NCBI GenBank assembly: GCA_025057615.1
Contig: JANXBF010000002.1
Coordinates: 1-64,000, forward strand
Direction of reading: 5' to 3'
Source of the DNA: Candidatus Calescibacterium sp.
Lineage (GTDB): Bacteria; DRYD01
DNA length: 64,000 nt
The notes beneath the pieces were generated by a model, which saw nothing but the letters and a program-made list of their open reading frames with translations, was not told where the DNA came from and searched no databases. Shown piece by piece: positions 38,282-48,289 of the stretch. The position numbers and the translations under genes are program-made. Numbering within the stretch: position 1 is the first letter of the stretch; each line of letters starts with the position of its first letter.

Positions 38282-38836
38282 ATGAAAATCAAAACCACTT
38301 TTGTTTCTTCCTCGTTTGAAAATAATGTTTATCCCAAAGGTATAGCTTGTGTTCAATGTACCGTTCAAACCAAAGATTCAGAAGTATCCTTTATGTTTAT
38401 TAGAAAGGCCGATGAAAATACCGTGGAATCGTTTGTTGAAAATGATAATATTTGTCAAAAATTTGCTATTCAAAAGACGTTGAAAATCATTAAGTACATA
38501 GAAAACTATGGTTTTGATGAATTATCCGAAATTCCTCAATATACTGAAGTCAATTATCGTAATGATATAGGTTATCGTAAAGAAGAAAAAAAGAATATTT
38601 CTTATAAACAAAAAGTTATTGAACTTGTAAATTTGTTAGATTGGAGTATTGAAAAGTTATCCAAATTTGTTCAAAAGTATAGCAAGAAAAAGTTGAGTGA
38701 GCTGACAGAAAATGAATGGGCAAGAATTTATGATTATCTTTCTAAAATGAATACGACGTATAATGTAAATAATGAAAAAATTGATGATGTAGAATCTGAA
38801 ATTATAAAACCTGAAGAATGGGAAGAAATAATATAG
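38282..38836 (+). CDS. Hypothetical protein
   Basis: 184-aa ORF starting 9 nt after tRNA-Pro, ending against the ABC ATPase gene. Confidence 0.6.
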   Translation: MKIKTTFVSSSFENNVYPKGIACVQCTVQTKDSEVSFMFIRKADENTVESFVENDNICQKFAIQKTLKIIKYIENYGFDELSEIPQYTEVNYRNDIGYRKEEKKNISYKQKVIELVNLLDWSIEKLSKFVQKYSKKKLSELTENEWARIYDYLSKMNTTYNVNNEKIDDVESEIIKPEEWEEII

Positions 38837-39562
38837 ATGCTTGAGATTCAGGATATTCACAAAACCTATAGAAAAGGTAATCAAATCATAAATGCTCTTA
38901 GGGGTTTGAGCTTTGTGATTAATGAAAATGAATCTTTTGCTCTCATTGGTCCAAACGGTGCTGGTAAAACTACAACTATAAAAGCGATTCTTAATTTGAT
39001 AAAAATTGATAAGGGGAAAATATTAATTAATGGAGTTGATGCTACTCTTGACGAGAATAGAAAATTAATAGGTTACGCTCCTGAGATACCATATTATCCT
39101 ACTCATATGCCAGCAATAAACTTACTTAAAGTATATCTTGATATATACGGAAAAAATATATCTTATGATAAAATAGAATATTACTTTGAACTTGTTAACC
39201 TGAAGAAATTCATTAATTCTCCTTTGTCTAATTATTCTAAAGGTATGTTGCAAAGATTTAGTATTTTGCAGGCTATTATTGTTGAACCCAAATTACTTAT
39301 ATTGGATGAGCTAACCAGTGGGCTTGACCCAATAGGACAATATGAGATAATTGAGATAGTTAAAAGTTTAAAGCAAAAAACTACTATACTATTTACTTCT
39401 CATAATTTGGCAGAAATAGAACAAATATGTGACAAAGTGATGATAATAAACAAAGGGCGTGGAATCTTTTATGGTTCCATATCAGACCTGAAAAACCAGT
39501 TTGGTAAAGATCTATACAGAATATTTTTTGAATTGATTATGAATGATAATAAAATGGAGTGA
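38837..39562 (+). CDS. ABC transporter ATP-binding protein
   Basis: LIGPNGAGKTTTIKAIL Walker A, NYSKGMLQRFSILQAI signature, LLILDELTSGLDP Walker B, FTSHNLAEIEQICD. Confidence 0.95.
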   Translation: MLEIQDIHKTYRKGNQIINALRGLSFVINENESFALIGPNGAGKTTTIKAILNLIKIDKGKILINGVDATLDENRKLIGYAPEIPYYPTHMPAINLLKVYLDIYGKNISYDKIEYYFELVNLKKFINSPLSNYSKGMLQRFSILQAIIVEPKLLILDELTSGLDPIGQYEIIEIVKSLKQKTTILFTSHNLAEIEQICDKVMIINKGRGIFYGSISDLKNQFGKDLYRIFFELIMNDNKME

Positions 39563-39568
39563 TATATT

Positions 39569-41506
39569 ATGGAAATGAATCTTGAGAATCTTAAAATTGT
39601 TTATACTCCCGCTGAGGAGGACATATTTAATTCAAATATCTATAGAATTTTGAAAGAAGAAAATATTAACTATCAGGAATTTTATGAAAAGTCTATAAAA
39701 GATGAGGATTGGTTTTGGAAAAGGTTTTTTAATGATATTCAGTTTAAATGGATCAAGTATCCCGATAAGATAGTTGAGAAAGATGGTTTAAATACAAAAT
39801 GGTTTTTGGGTGGAATTCTTAACATATCATCCAATTGTTTGGATGCTCCAAAGGAAAAAATTGCTGTTATTGATGTTGATGAGAATTTGAATGAAGTTAT
39901 TATTTCCTATGGTCAATTGGAGATTATGGTTAATAAGTTGGCTAATTTTTTGGCTAATAGTGGCATAGGTGTTGGAGATAGGGTGGCTCTGTATATGCCT
40001 CTCTGTTATGAGAGTGTTGTTTGTTTTCTTGCTATTGCAAGAATTGGAGCTATTGTTGTCCCTCTTTTCTCTGGATTTGGTAAGGATTCTATTAATATTA
40101 GACTTAAAGCTTCAAAATCAAAAATGGTCATATCTTTTACTTCTAATCTTAGAAGAGGTAAGCTAATCGATATGAAAAATATTCTCTTTTCTGCAATTGA
40201 TGATACATTTGTTGAAAAAATATTATTTATAGATAGGTATGATGATTATGGTAAATATCAGAGATATGATAAGGTTAAAATATATTACTATGATGAAATT
40301 GAGGATTGTGCTTCAAATATAAAGGTTCCATACTTCAGTTCTGATCATCCTTTAATGATAATATATACTTCTGGAACTACCGGTTTACCTAAAGGGATTT
40401 TACATTTTCATGCTGGTTTTCCTATAAAGGCCTCTCAGGATATGTTCCATGTTTTTGATATTAAACAGAATGATGTGGTAACATGGATAACTGACATAGG
40501 TTGGATGATGGGACCTTGGTTGATTTATGGAACTCTTATAAATAGAGCAACTATATTTATTTATAATGGTTCTCCTGATTATCCTGATGTTGATATTATT
40601 TGGAAGTTGGTTGATAAATATGGGGTTACCTGTGTTGGATTGTCTCCTTCGTATGTGAGAGCTATTTCTACCAGATCACAGGTTGAAAGAATGGAATTGA
40701 ATTCTCTTAGGATGGTAGGTTCTACTGGTGAGGTTTGGGATGAGCATCATTGGAATTGGGTTTTCCAAAAAGTTTGCAAAAACAAAAAACCTATAATAAA
40801 CTATTCTGGTGGTACTGAAATAAGCGGCGGTATACTGGGAAATGTAATCGTTAAACCTATAAAGCCTTTATCTTTTAATACAGTTGTTCCAGGAATAGAG
40901 GCTGATGTTCTTGACGATAGTGGTAAAAGTGTAAGGGGTGAAGTTGGGTATTTATGTGTTAAGAATCATAATCCTGGTATGGCTACAACATTTTTGGATG
41001 ATCATCAGAGGTATATAGATACTTATTGGTCAAGATTTGAGAATGTATGGTTCCATGGAGATTTGGCATATGTCGATAAAGACGATTTTTACTACATTCT
41101 TGGTAGGGCCGACGATACTTTAAAGATAGCTGGTAAGAGGATAGGCCCTGCAGAATACGAAACTATAATAAATGACATTGAAGGTGTAAGGGAGTCTGCG
41201 GTAGTTGGTGCACCCGACGAATTGAAAGGTATGGTTCCTGTGGCTTTTGTTGTTATTGATAGTCATTCAGAAGATGACATAAAGAAGCAGATAATATCAA
41301 AAATTATTGAGATGCTAGGTAAACCATTTGCTCTCAAAGATGTATTTTTTGTGGAGGATTTGCCAAAAACCAGAAACTTTAAAATAATGAGAAGAATATT
41401 AAGGGATATAGTGGTTTATGGTTATATAAAAGGAGATACCAGTAATTTGGTTAATCCAGAAGTTTGTGAAAAGATAATAAATAAGGTTAAAAGGGTGAGC
41501 TTATGA
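39569..41506 (+). CDS. AMP-dependent acyl-CoA synthetase (acetyl-CoA synthetase-like)
   Basis: IIYTSGTTGLPKGILHFH, WITDIGWMMGPWLIYG, NYSGGTEISGGI, GDLAYVDKDDFYYILGRADDTLKIAGKRIGPAEYE. Confidence 0.92.
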   Translation: MEMNLENLKIVYTPAEEDIFNSNIYRILKEENINYQEFYEKSIKDEDWFWKRFFNDIQFKWIKYPDKIVEKDGLNTKWFLGGILNISSNCLDAPKEKIAVIDVDENLNEVIISYGQLEIMVNKLANFLANSGIGVGDRVALYMPLCYESVVCFLAIARIGAIVVPLFSGFGKDSINIRLKASKSKMVISFTSNLRRGKLIDMKNILFSAIDDTFVEKILFIDRYDDYGKYQRYDKVKIYYYDEIEDCASNIKVPYFSSDHPLMIIYTSGTTGLPKGILHFHAGFPIKASQDMFHVFDIKQNDVVTWITDIGWMMGPWLIYGTLINRATIFIYNGSPDYPDVDIIWKLVDKYGVTCVGLSPSYVRAISTRSQVERMELNSLRMVGSTGEVWDEHHWNWVFQKVCKNKKPIINYSGGTEISGGILGNVIVKPIKPLSFNTVVPGIEADVLDDSGKSVRGEVGYLCVKNHNPGMATTFLDDHQRYIDTYWSRFENVWFHGDLAYVDKDDFYYILGRADDTLKIAGKRIGPAEYETIINDIEGVRESAVVGAPDELKGMVPVAFVVIDSHSEDDIKKQIISKIIEMLGKPFALKDVFFVEDLPKTRNFKIMRRILRDIVVYGYIKGDTSNLVNPEVCEKIINKVKRVSL

Positions 41507-43953
41507 AAACATTGAATTTTCAAGAGATAGAGCGTAAGTGGCAGAAATATTGGGAAGACAACCAGATATATAAAGCTGTGTTTGATAAAACCAAACCCAA
41601 ATATTATGTTTTGGAGATGTTTCCCTATCCCAGTGGTCAGCTTCATATGGGTCACGCCAGGAATTATTGTATAGGTGATGCCATTGCAAGGTATTACTTA
41701 TTAAAGGGGTATAATGTTTTGCATCCGATAGGGTGGGATGCTTTTGGGCTACCTGCTGAAAACGCCGCTATAAAGCATAAAATACATCCAAAGAAGTGGA
41801 CAGACAACAATATAGAAAATATGAGAAAGCAACTCAAACAGTTGGGTATATCCTATGACTGGTCAAGAGAGATTAATACTTCTCTACCAGAGTATTATAA
41901 ATTCACACAATGGATGTTTCTAAAACTGTATGAAAATGACATGGTTTATAGGAAAAAAGGAATAGTAAACTGGTGTGCTTATTGTAATACCGTTTTAGCA
42001 AATGAGCAAGTTATTGATGGAAAATGTTGGAGATGTCACAATATTGTTGGTAAAAAAGAACTTGAACAGTGGTATGTGAGAATAACCAAGTATGCTGATA
42101 GTCTTCTATCTGAGCTGGATAGTTTGGAAGGTTGGAGCGATTATGTTAAACAAATGCAACGCAATTGGATAGGTAAAAGTAGTGGTGCAAAAATAAACTT
42201 TAGGGTTCCTGAGTTGAACGAATTTTTAGAGGTTTTTACAACCAGAGCTGATACTTTACCAGGTGTTACTTTCATATCTATTGCTCCCGAACATCCGATG
42301 GTCAGAAAAATTTTGGAAAAAAATAGTAATCCTGAATTGGATTTATACCTTCGAAGATCAATGTCTTTAACTACCACTGAAAGAACAAAAGAAAAAACAG
42401 GGGTATTTACAGGACTCTATGCTGAGAACCCTTTAAATGGTAATTTAATTCCTATTTGGGTTGCTAATTATGTTTTAGTTGATTATGCCACGGGTGCAGT
42501 TATGGGGGTTCCTGCCCATGACCAAAGGGATTATGAATTTGCTAAAGTTTATAATCTACCTATAATTCCTGTTATTATGCCTGAGTATGAAGTAGAAAAT
42601 GCTGCTTATGAGGAAAGCAAAGGAAAGATGTTTAATGTTGGTTTTGTTGGCGGTATTTTAGTTGATGGCATGGATTGCAACGATTTTAGAAAATTTGTTG
42701 TAAAGTATTTAGAATCAAGAGGAATTGCTAAAGAAGACATAAATTACAGATTAAAGGATTGGTTGATTTCCCGGCAGAGATATTGGGGAGCACCTATTCC
42801 GATAGTTTACTGTGATTCTTGTGGTGTTGTTCCAGTACCATTTGAAGATTTGCCTGTTATGTTACCAGATGATATAGAGATAACTGGAAAAGGTGATTCT
42901 CCTTTGGCTTACTCTTCTGAATTTGTTAATACCTTGTGTCCAAAATGTAAGGGGAAAGCTAAGAGAGAAACAGATACAATGGACACTTTCGTTTGCTCAA
43001 GTTGGTATTTTTGGAGATATACGAGTCCTAATGAGACAGATAAACCATTCGATCCTGAAGAATTGGGTTATTGGATGCCCGTCGATCAATATATAGGTGG
43101 GATAGAACATGCTGTTATGCATCTGTTATATTCTCGTTTTATGAGCCACTTTCTGTATGATTTGGGAGTTGTTCCTACTAAGGAGCCATTCAAAAATTTG
43201 CTTAATCAGGGAATGGTATGCAAAGATGGTAAGGCTATGTCTAAATCTCTTGGGAATATAGTTTCTATTGAAGAAATTATTGAGAAGTATGGTGCAGATA
43301 CTGGAAGAGTATTTGAATTGTTTGTTGCTCCTCCAGAAAAAGATATAGAATGGTCAGATAATGGTATAGAAGGTGTACATAGATTTTTAAACAGATATTT
43401 TAAGTATTGTATTGAATTAATAAATAGTGAAGTTTATAATCATGATCAAGAAGTTGATCATAAAAGGATATTAAATAAAGTATATAAATCTCTGTATAAG
43501 ATAACGGAAGAATTCGAAACGCAGAGATATCATTTCAATACTTCTATAGCATCACTTATGGAAATGTTGAATTACTTAGAGGATAATAAAGATAGTGTTA
43601 GAAGATTGAATATTAAGCATAAGGAAATATTGATAAATATATTGATAAAGGTGTTAGCTCCGTTTGCACCCCACATAGCTGAAGAGCTATGGAGTTTATG
43701 GGGTAAGAAAGATAGTGTTTTTAAGGACAAGTGGCCAGATATAAATACAGAGTATCTTGTAGAAGAAAAGATAACTATTCCTGTTCAGATTAATGGTAAA
43801 TTGAGAGGACAAATTGAAATAGAAAATAACGCAGAAATAGACCAAATAATGGATTGTATAAAAATGGACCATAAAATTTACAAGCATATAAGTGATAAGA
43901 CAATAAAAAATATTATTTTTGTAAAGAATAAAATAGTAAATATAATTGTCTAG
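41503..43953 (+). CDS. leuS: Leucyl-tRNA synthetase
   Basis: MFPYPSGQLHMGHARNYCIGD, WDAFGLPAENAAIK, TTRADTLPGVTF, GKAMSKSLGNIV. Confidence 0.98.
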   Translation: MKTLNFQEIERKWQKYWEDNQIYKAVFDKTKPKYYVLEMFPYPSGQLHMGHARNYCIGDAIARYYLLKGYNVLHPIGWDAFGLPAENAAIKHKIHPKKWTDNNIENMRKQLKQLGISYDWSREINTSLPEYYKFTQWMFLKLYENDMVYRKKGIVNWCAYCNTVLANEQVIDGKCWRCHNIVGKKELEQWYVRITKYADSLLSELDSLEGWSDYVKQMQRNWIGKSSGAKINFRVPELNEFLEVFTTRADTLPGVTFISIAPEHPMVRKILEKNSNPELDLYLRRSMSLTTTERTKEKTGVFTGLYAENPLNGNLIPIWVANYVLVDYATGAVMGVPAHDQRDYEFAKVYNLPIIPVIMPEYEVENAAYEESKGKMFNVGFVGGILVDGMDCNDFRKFVVKYLESRGIAKEDINYRLKDWLISRQRYWGAPIPIVYCDSCGVVPVPFEDLPVMLPDDIEITGKGDSPLAYSSEFVNTLCPKCKGKAKRETDTMDTFVCSSWYFWRYTSPNETDKPFDPEELGYWMPVDQYIGGIEHAVMHLLYSRFMSHFLYDLGVVPTKEPFKNLLNQGMVCKDGKAMSKSLGNIVSIEEIIEKYGADTGRVFELFVAPPEKDIEWSDNGIEGVHRFLNRYFKYCIELINSEVYNHDQEVDHKRILNKVYKSLYKITEEFETQRYHFNTSIASLMEMLNYLEDNKDSVRRLNIKHKEILINILIKVLAPFAPHIAEELWSLWGKKDSVFKDKWPDINTEYLVEEKITIPVQINGKLRGQIEIENNAEIDQIMDCIKMDHKIYKHISDKTIKNIIFVKNKIVNIIV

Positions 43954-45016
43954 ATTGGAAAGGAAATTTTTGGTGTCAAAGGAAAAATTTTTAAACCAAG
44001 CTACTTCAGTAGATAACATAGAAAAATTCTTAGAAATTTTAGGAAAATTTTATATAATGTTTGACCAAAATAAGATAACATATAATGAAGATGTTTTCAG
44101 GGATGTTTTTCTACCAAATGATTTTATTAAATCTTTGATTGATAAAGTTAGAAATTTCTATTTTACTAATATCGAAAATATTGATAAAATAAATACTGCA
44201 ATTATTACCACTTCTTTGCATGGGAGAGAAATGAATTTAGAATTCATCATAATCAATAAAGATAATAAATACTTTTTTGTTCTTTCGAATGATAGCTATA
44301 TTCGCTATGAATTTTTTAGAACTAATATTTTAAACACTCTTTCTCATGAACTTAAAACTCCTTTGACGATAATAAAGGGATATGTACAGTATGTTATGAA
44401 ATCTTTACCAGAGAGGAATGCTCTTATGAACATTATGTCCGTTATTTTGAATGAGACTTATAGATTGGAAGAAATAATATCTGAGTTAATAGAAGTTTCA
44501 AAATTTTACTCAAATTCGGTCATTATTAAAAAGGATATCTTTTCTGTTAATAGTTTGATTAATATGGTTATAAATAAGTTTGAGCCTAAGATTAAGTCTA
44601 AGGGAGTTTCTATGTCTGTGGAAATACAGAATAATGATTTTGAAGTAGTTGCGGATTTTGAAAAGATGAGATATGTTATTTCTGAATTAATAGAGAATTC
44701 CATAAAATATGGTAAAGATAAGATTTTTTTGAGATGTTTTGAAAATACAGAAGGTTTTTATTTTGAAATTATTGATAATGGTAAAGGAATGTCAAAAGAA
44801 ATTATCAAAAACTTATTTAACTTGTTTATTAGGACGGAGAATGAGCTTAACAGAAAGATATATGGGCTTGGTGTAGGATTGTTTCTTGTTAAAAAGATAG
44901 TTGAAGCTCATGGAGGAGAAATATACATTAAATCTAAGCTTAATAAAGGAACCAGAGTGATGATATTTATACCGAGGACTTTTTCTGCAGCTGGTAGCCT
45001 ATTTGCAGGTGAGTGA
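43946..45016 (+). CDS. Soluble sensor histidine kinase
   Basis: H-box NTLSHELKTPLTIIKGY, N-box ELIENSIKYG, IIDNGKGMSKE, GLGVGLFLVKKIVEAHGGEI; no TM segment evident. Start codon (TTG) uncertain. Confidence 0.9.
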   Translation: MSRLERKFLVSKEKFLNQATSVDNIEKFLEILGKFYIMFDQNKITYNEDVFRDVFLPNDFIKSLIDKVRNFYFTNIENIDKINTAIITTSLHGREMNLEFIIINKDNKYFFVLSNDSYIRYEFFRTNILNTLSHELKTPLTIIKGYVQYVMKSLPERNALMNIMSVILNETYRLEEIISELIEVSKFYSNSVIIKKDIFSVNSLINMVINKFEPKIKSKGVSMSVEIQNNDFEVVADFEKMRYVISELIENSIKYGKDKIFLRCFENTEGFYFEIIDNGKGMSKEIIKNLFNLFIRTENELNRKIYGLGVGLFLVKKIVEAHGGEIYIKSKLNKGTRVMIFIPRTFSAAGSLFAGE

Positions 45017-46359
45017 TTATGAAAAGTTTTGATATCTACAAATATAAAGTTGTTGAAAAAATAAATATCTTGAGTATAGAAGAACGGGAAAAGATACTAG
45101 AAAAAGCCGGATATAATTTATTTAATATTAGTTCTAAGAATGTAACTATTGATTTGCTTACAGACAGTGGTACAAACGCTATCAGTGATTTACAGTTATC
45201 TATGATGATGCTTTTTGATGAGTCTTATGCAGGTTCATCGAGTTTTGAAAGATTCTTAGAAAGTGCTCAAAATTTCTGTAATAAAAAATATATAATTCCT
45301 GTACATCAGGGTAGGGCAGCTGAAAAGATAATAGCAGATATATTTTGCAAGGAAGGAAACTATGTTTTAAGTAATACTCATTTCGACACTGGATTTGCTA
45401 TATACAGATATAAAGGCGCAATTCCTATAAATATACCTACACCTGAGATAGATGATGATAGTTTTTGTTTCAAGGGTAACATTGATCTTTCTAGGTTAGA
45501 GTATCTACTTACAAATGAATGCAATAGAATTAGTCATGTTGTTATGACTATTACGAATAATGCATTGGGTGGCCAACCTGTAGATATTGAAAATCTAAAA
45601 CAAGCCTATTTACTTGTTAAACGTTATGATAAACCGTTTATTATAGATGGTTGCAGAATAGCTGAGAATGCAATGCTTTATAAAAAAGCAAAGAATGTGA
45701 ATTTAAACATACGAGAAATCATACATTCATACACTTCTTACTGTGATATTTTCTATATGAGTACAAAGAAAGATGGGATTGCTCATATGGGTGGTTTTTT
45801 AGCGACTGATGAAGAGAAATGGGTATCAAAAATTAGGCAGCTGGCCATAATTTTTGAAGGTTTCCCTTCATATGGTGGTCTTTCGGGTAAAGATATGGAA
45901 ATAATAGCTCGGGGATTAAATGAGGTTCTCTCAGAAGATTATTTGAATGATAGAATAAATCAGGTGTCTTTTTTGGGTTCATTACTTCACAAAGAAGGAA
46001 TACCAGTAATAAAGCCATTTGGTGGACATGCTATATTTGTGGATGCCCAGAAATTTATTGAACATATAACTCCTGATGATTTGGTAGGTCAGAGTTTGGT
46101 TGTGGAACTTTATAGACTTGGGGGAATAAGGGCTGTCGAAGTTGGTAATCTTATGTATGGAAAAGATGCTATTAAAAATCTCGTTAGGTTGGCTATACCT
46201 CGTAGAGTTTATACATATAGCCATCTGGAGTATGTTTGCGAAATTTTTAAAGAAATAAAAAATAATAAGAAAAATTTAACTGGTTTTGAAGTGGTTTCAT
46301 CAGATCCTTTAGTTCCTCATTTTACTGCTGTTCTTAGACCTAAAAAGGTAGGTGGATAG
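45013..46359 (+). CDS. tnaA: Tryptophanase / beta-eliminating lyase
   Basis: LLTDSGTNAISDLQLSMMMLFDESYAGSSSFERF, IPVHQGRAAEKI, CDIFYMSTKKDGIAHMGGF, GGLSGKDMEIIARGL. Confidence 0.94.
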   Translation: MIMKSFDIYKYKVVEKINILSIEEREKILEKAGYNLFNISSKNVTIDLLTDSGTNAISDLQLSMMMLFDESYAGSSSFERFLESAQNFCNKKYIIPVHQGRAAEKIIADIFCKEGNYVLSNTHFDTGFAIYRYKGAIPINIPTPEIDDDSFCFKGNIDLSRLEYLLTNECNRISHVVMTITNNALGGQPVDIENLKQAYLLVKRYDKPFIIDGCRIAENAMLYKKAKNVNLNIREIIHSYTSYCDIFYMSTKKDGIAHMGGFLATDEEKWVSKIRQLAIIFEGFPSYGGLSGKDMEIIARGLNEVLSEDYLNDRINQVSFLGSLLHKEGIPVIKPFGGHAIFVDAQKFIEHITPDDLVGQSLVVELYRLGGIRAVEVGNLMYGKDAIKNLVRLAIPRRVYTYSHLEYVCEIFKEIKNNKKNLTGFEVVSSDPLVPHFTAVLRPKKVGG

Positions 46360-46402
46360 GTTTTTAGGTTGTTAATTTTTTGTTAATTTTTTTTCGAAAA
46401 AC

Positions 46403-46430
46403 TTGACAAAACAATTTTTTACGATATTAA
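46403..46430 (+). promoter_or_regulatory. Sigma70-like promoter for the HD-GYP gene
   Basis: TTGACA at 46403-46408, 16-bp spacer, TATTAA at 46425-46430; GGGGAG then ATG 46447. Confidence 0.55.
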
Positions 46431-46446
46431 TTCAGGGGAGAGTAAA

Positions 46447-47487
46447 ATGCCTCAAATAAAAGTTTTTTTTGATATAGAAAATAGTAAAGTAGAAAAATTT
46501 CTAAGGGATATTATTCGCAATTATGGAGAATTTGATTTAGCAGAGGGAATAGGAAATTGCCAATTGATATTTACTGACAAAGAAACAAAATATACCATAA
46601 TAAATAGCGATAATTTTATTCTATCTCCATCTGAACCTACTGTAAATAAATCAATATTTGTCATAAAAGTTATAGAAAAGATTAATAATTACGATTTTGA
46701 GGATTTAAACCAGAGTGATTTACCAGTATTGATTGTTGATTTTAATGATCCTTTAAAAACATCTACAAATGTTAGAAATGTCCTAATTTTTTGTAAGAGA
46801 ATTTTTCAATGTGGGTATCCTGATGAAATATCTGCTCTAAAAAGGAAAATAGAAGAATTAGATAATCAAGTTATTGTTATTAGCAAAGGTTTGCAAGAAA
46901 CTCTTGAGGAGATGATATTGAGATTATCATTAGCTGTTGAAGCACGGGATTATTTCACAGGGGATCACGTAAAGAGAGTTGCTAACTATTGTAAAGTAAT
47001 AGCTGAATATATTGGTCTTCCTTCTGATTTAGTTAATAAAATTTATTTAGCTAGTCCATTACACGATGTTGGTAAGATAGGTATCCCAGATAACATACTT
47101 CTTAAGCCCGGTAAACTGACAACTGAGGAATTCGAAGTGGTTAAAAAGCATACTTTAATAGGGGCTCAGATACTTTCAAATTCTAAGCACGATGTTATAA
47201 AAAAGGCCGAGATAATAGCCTTGACACACCATGAAAAATATAATGGTACAGGGTATCCTTTGGGATTAAAGAAGGAGGAAATACCAATTGAGGGTAGGAT
47301 AGTTGCTGTTGCAGACGTTTTTGATGCTTTGACAACAAGAAGACCATATAAAGAGCCATGGACAGTGGAAAATGCAATGATGCAAATAAAAAAGGAAGCA
47401 AATCAACATTTTGATCCTGAAATTGTTAACGCCTTTGTTAAGTGTATTAAAAAGATAATCGAAATTAAACATACTTTTTCTTGTTAG
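46447..47487 (+). CDS. HD-GYP domain protein, putative c-di-GMP phosphodiesterase
   Basis: GDHVKRVANYCKVIAEYIGL, SPLHDVGKIGIPDNILLKPGKLT, HHEKYNGTGYPLGLKKEEIP, VADVFDALTTRRPYK. Confidence 0.93.
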   Translation: MPQIKVFFDIENSKVEKFLRDIIRNYGEFDLAEGIGNCQLIFTDKETKYTIINSDNFILSPSEPTVNKSIFVIKVIEKINNYDFEDLNQSDLPVLIVDFNDPLKTSTNVRNVLIFCKRIFQCGYPDEISALKRKIEELDNQVIVISKGLQETLEEMILRLSLAVEARDYFTGDHVKRVANYCKVIAEYIGLPSDLVNKIYLASPLHDVGKIGIPDNILLKPGKLTTEEFEVVKKHTLIGAQILSNSKHDVIKKAEIIALTHHEKYNGTGYPLGLKKEEIPIEGRIVAVADVFDALTTRRPYKEPWTVENAMMQIKKEANQHFDPEIVNAFVKCIKKIIEIKHTFSC

Positions 47488-47502
47488 AACCTTTTATTTT
47501 AA

Positions 47503-47916
47503 TTATTCTATCTTTTTTATTTCTTTTTCTATTATCAATTCTATAGAATTTTCGGTTTCTTTAACCAGAAATTTTGAACACAAGTAAGTTAGTATATGAA
47601 TTGTTAGACCATTCTTTGAAAAATTTTGAAGAATATATTCACTTATTTTAGTGGAAATATTTATTTTTAAGAGTATTTTTTGATCCTCATCTTCAAGATT
47701 AAATTTGGTCGTTATATGGTTTTGTTTATTCATATCTATTAGTAGGTTGATTGCTTCAGAAACAATTAATTTTATATTCTCTATTTCTTCTAGAGTTATT
47801 TTTTGGGTTGATAGTAACCCTGAGATTACAAGTCTGGGTATTATTATTATATTTTCTTGTGAAGGGAAAGTTATAGTTATCTCGAGATTAGTTTTTGTGT
47901 TTTCCACAATTTTCAC
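47503..47916 (-). CDS. RsbW-like ATPase / anti-sigma factor-like protein
   Basis: Size and IIPRLVISGLLSTQKITLEEIENIKLIVSEAINLLID resemble the N-box region of HATPase_c anti-sigma factors. Confidence 0.55.
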   Translation of the reverse strand: MKIVENTKTNLEITITFPSQENIIIIPRLVISGLLSTQKITLEEIENIKLIVSEAINLLIDMNKQNHITTKFNLEDEDQKILLKINISTKISEYILQNFSKNGLTIHILTYLCSKFLVKETENSIELIIEKEIKKIE

Positions 47917-48289
47917 ACGTTCCTTCTAAATATATGTTTACTTTTTCTACATAGAAATCGTTGGGAAAGATTTCTATTTTCAACTCTTTTAGAGGTATAT
48001 CAAAGATTTTTTTACATAGTTTACAGTAGAAGTTTAAATGTTCTTCTTCCATAAAATCAAATCTCTGTTCTTCTTTTATTTTTATATCGTGAATTATTTT
48101 TTTTTGTAAAAATAGATTCAGGTTAAGGTATACCGAGGTTTTGGATAGTGTTGGCAATTCTTTTTTGAGATGTGAATATATTTCATCTGCGGTAGGGTGA
48201 GTCTTGTTTTTCATCAGATATTCCAATATTTTTACTCTTATTATCGAAGGTTTTATATTATTCTTTTCTAATATTTTTTTTACTTTCAT
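47888..48289 (-). CDS. Fur/PerR-family metalloregulator
   Basis: KPSIIRVKILEYLMKNKTHPTADEIYSHLKKELPTLSKTSVYLNLNLF, RFDFMEEEHLNFYCKLCKKIFD, C-terminal CENCG. Confidence 0.9.
   Translation of the reverse strand: MKVKKILEKNNIKPSIIRVKILEYLMKNKTHPTADEIYSHLKKELPTLSKTSVYLNLNLFLQKKIIHDIKIKEEQRFDFMEEEHLNFYCKLCKKIFDIPLKELKIEIFPNDFYVEKVNIYLEGTCENCGKHKN

Noticed and set aside
38180-38368. 62-aa minus-strand ORF (..GCADLNRGPRAPKARALARLSYTPYPFFS)
   Set aside because: It is the antisense of tRNA-Pro plus the start of the following gene.
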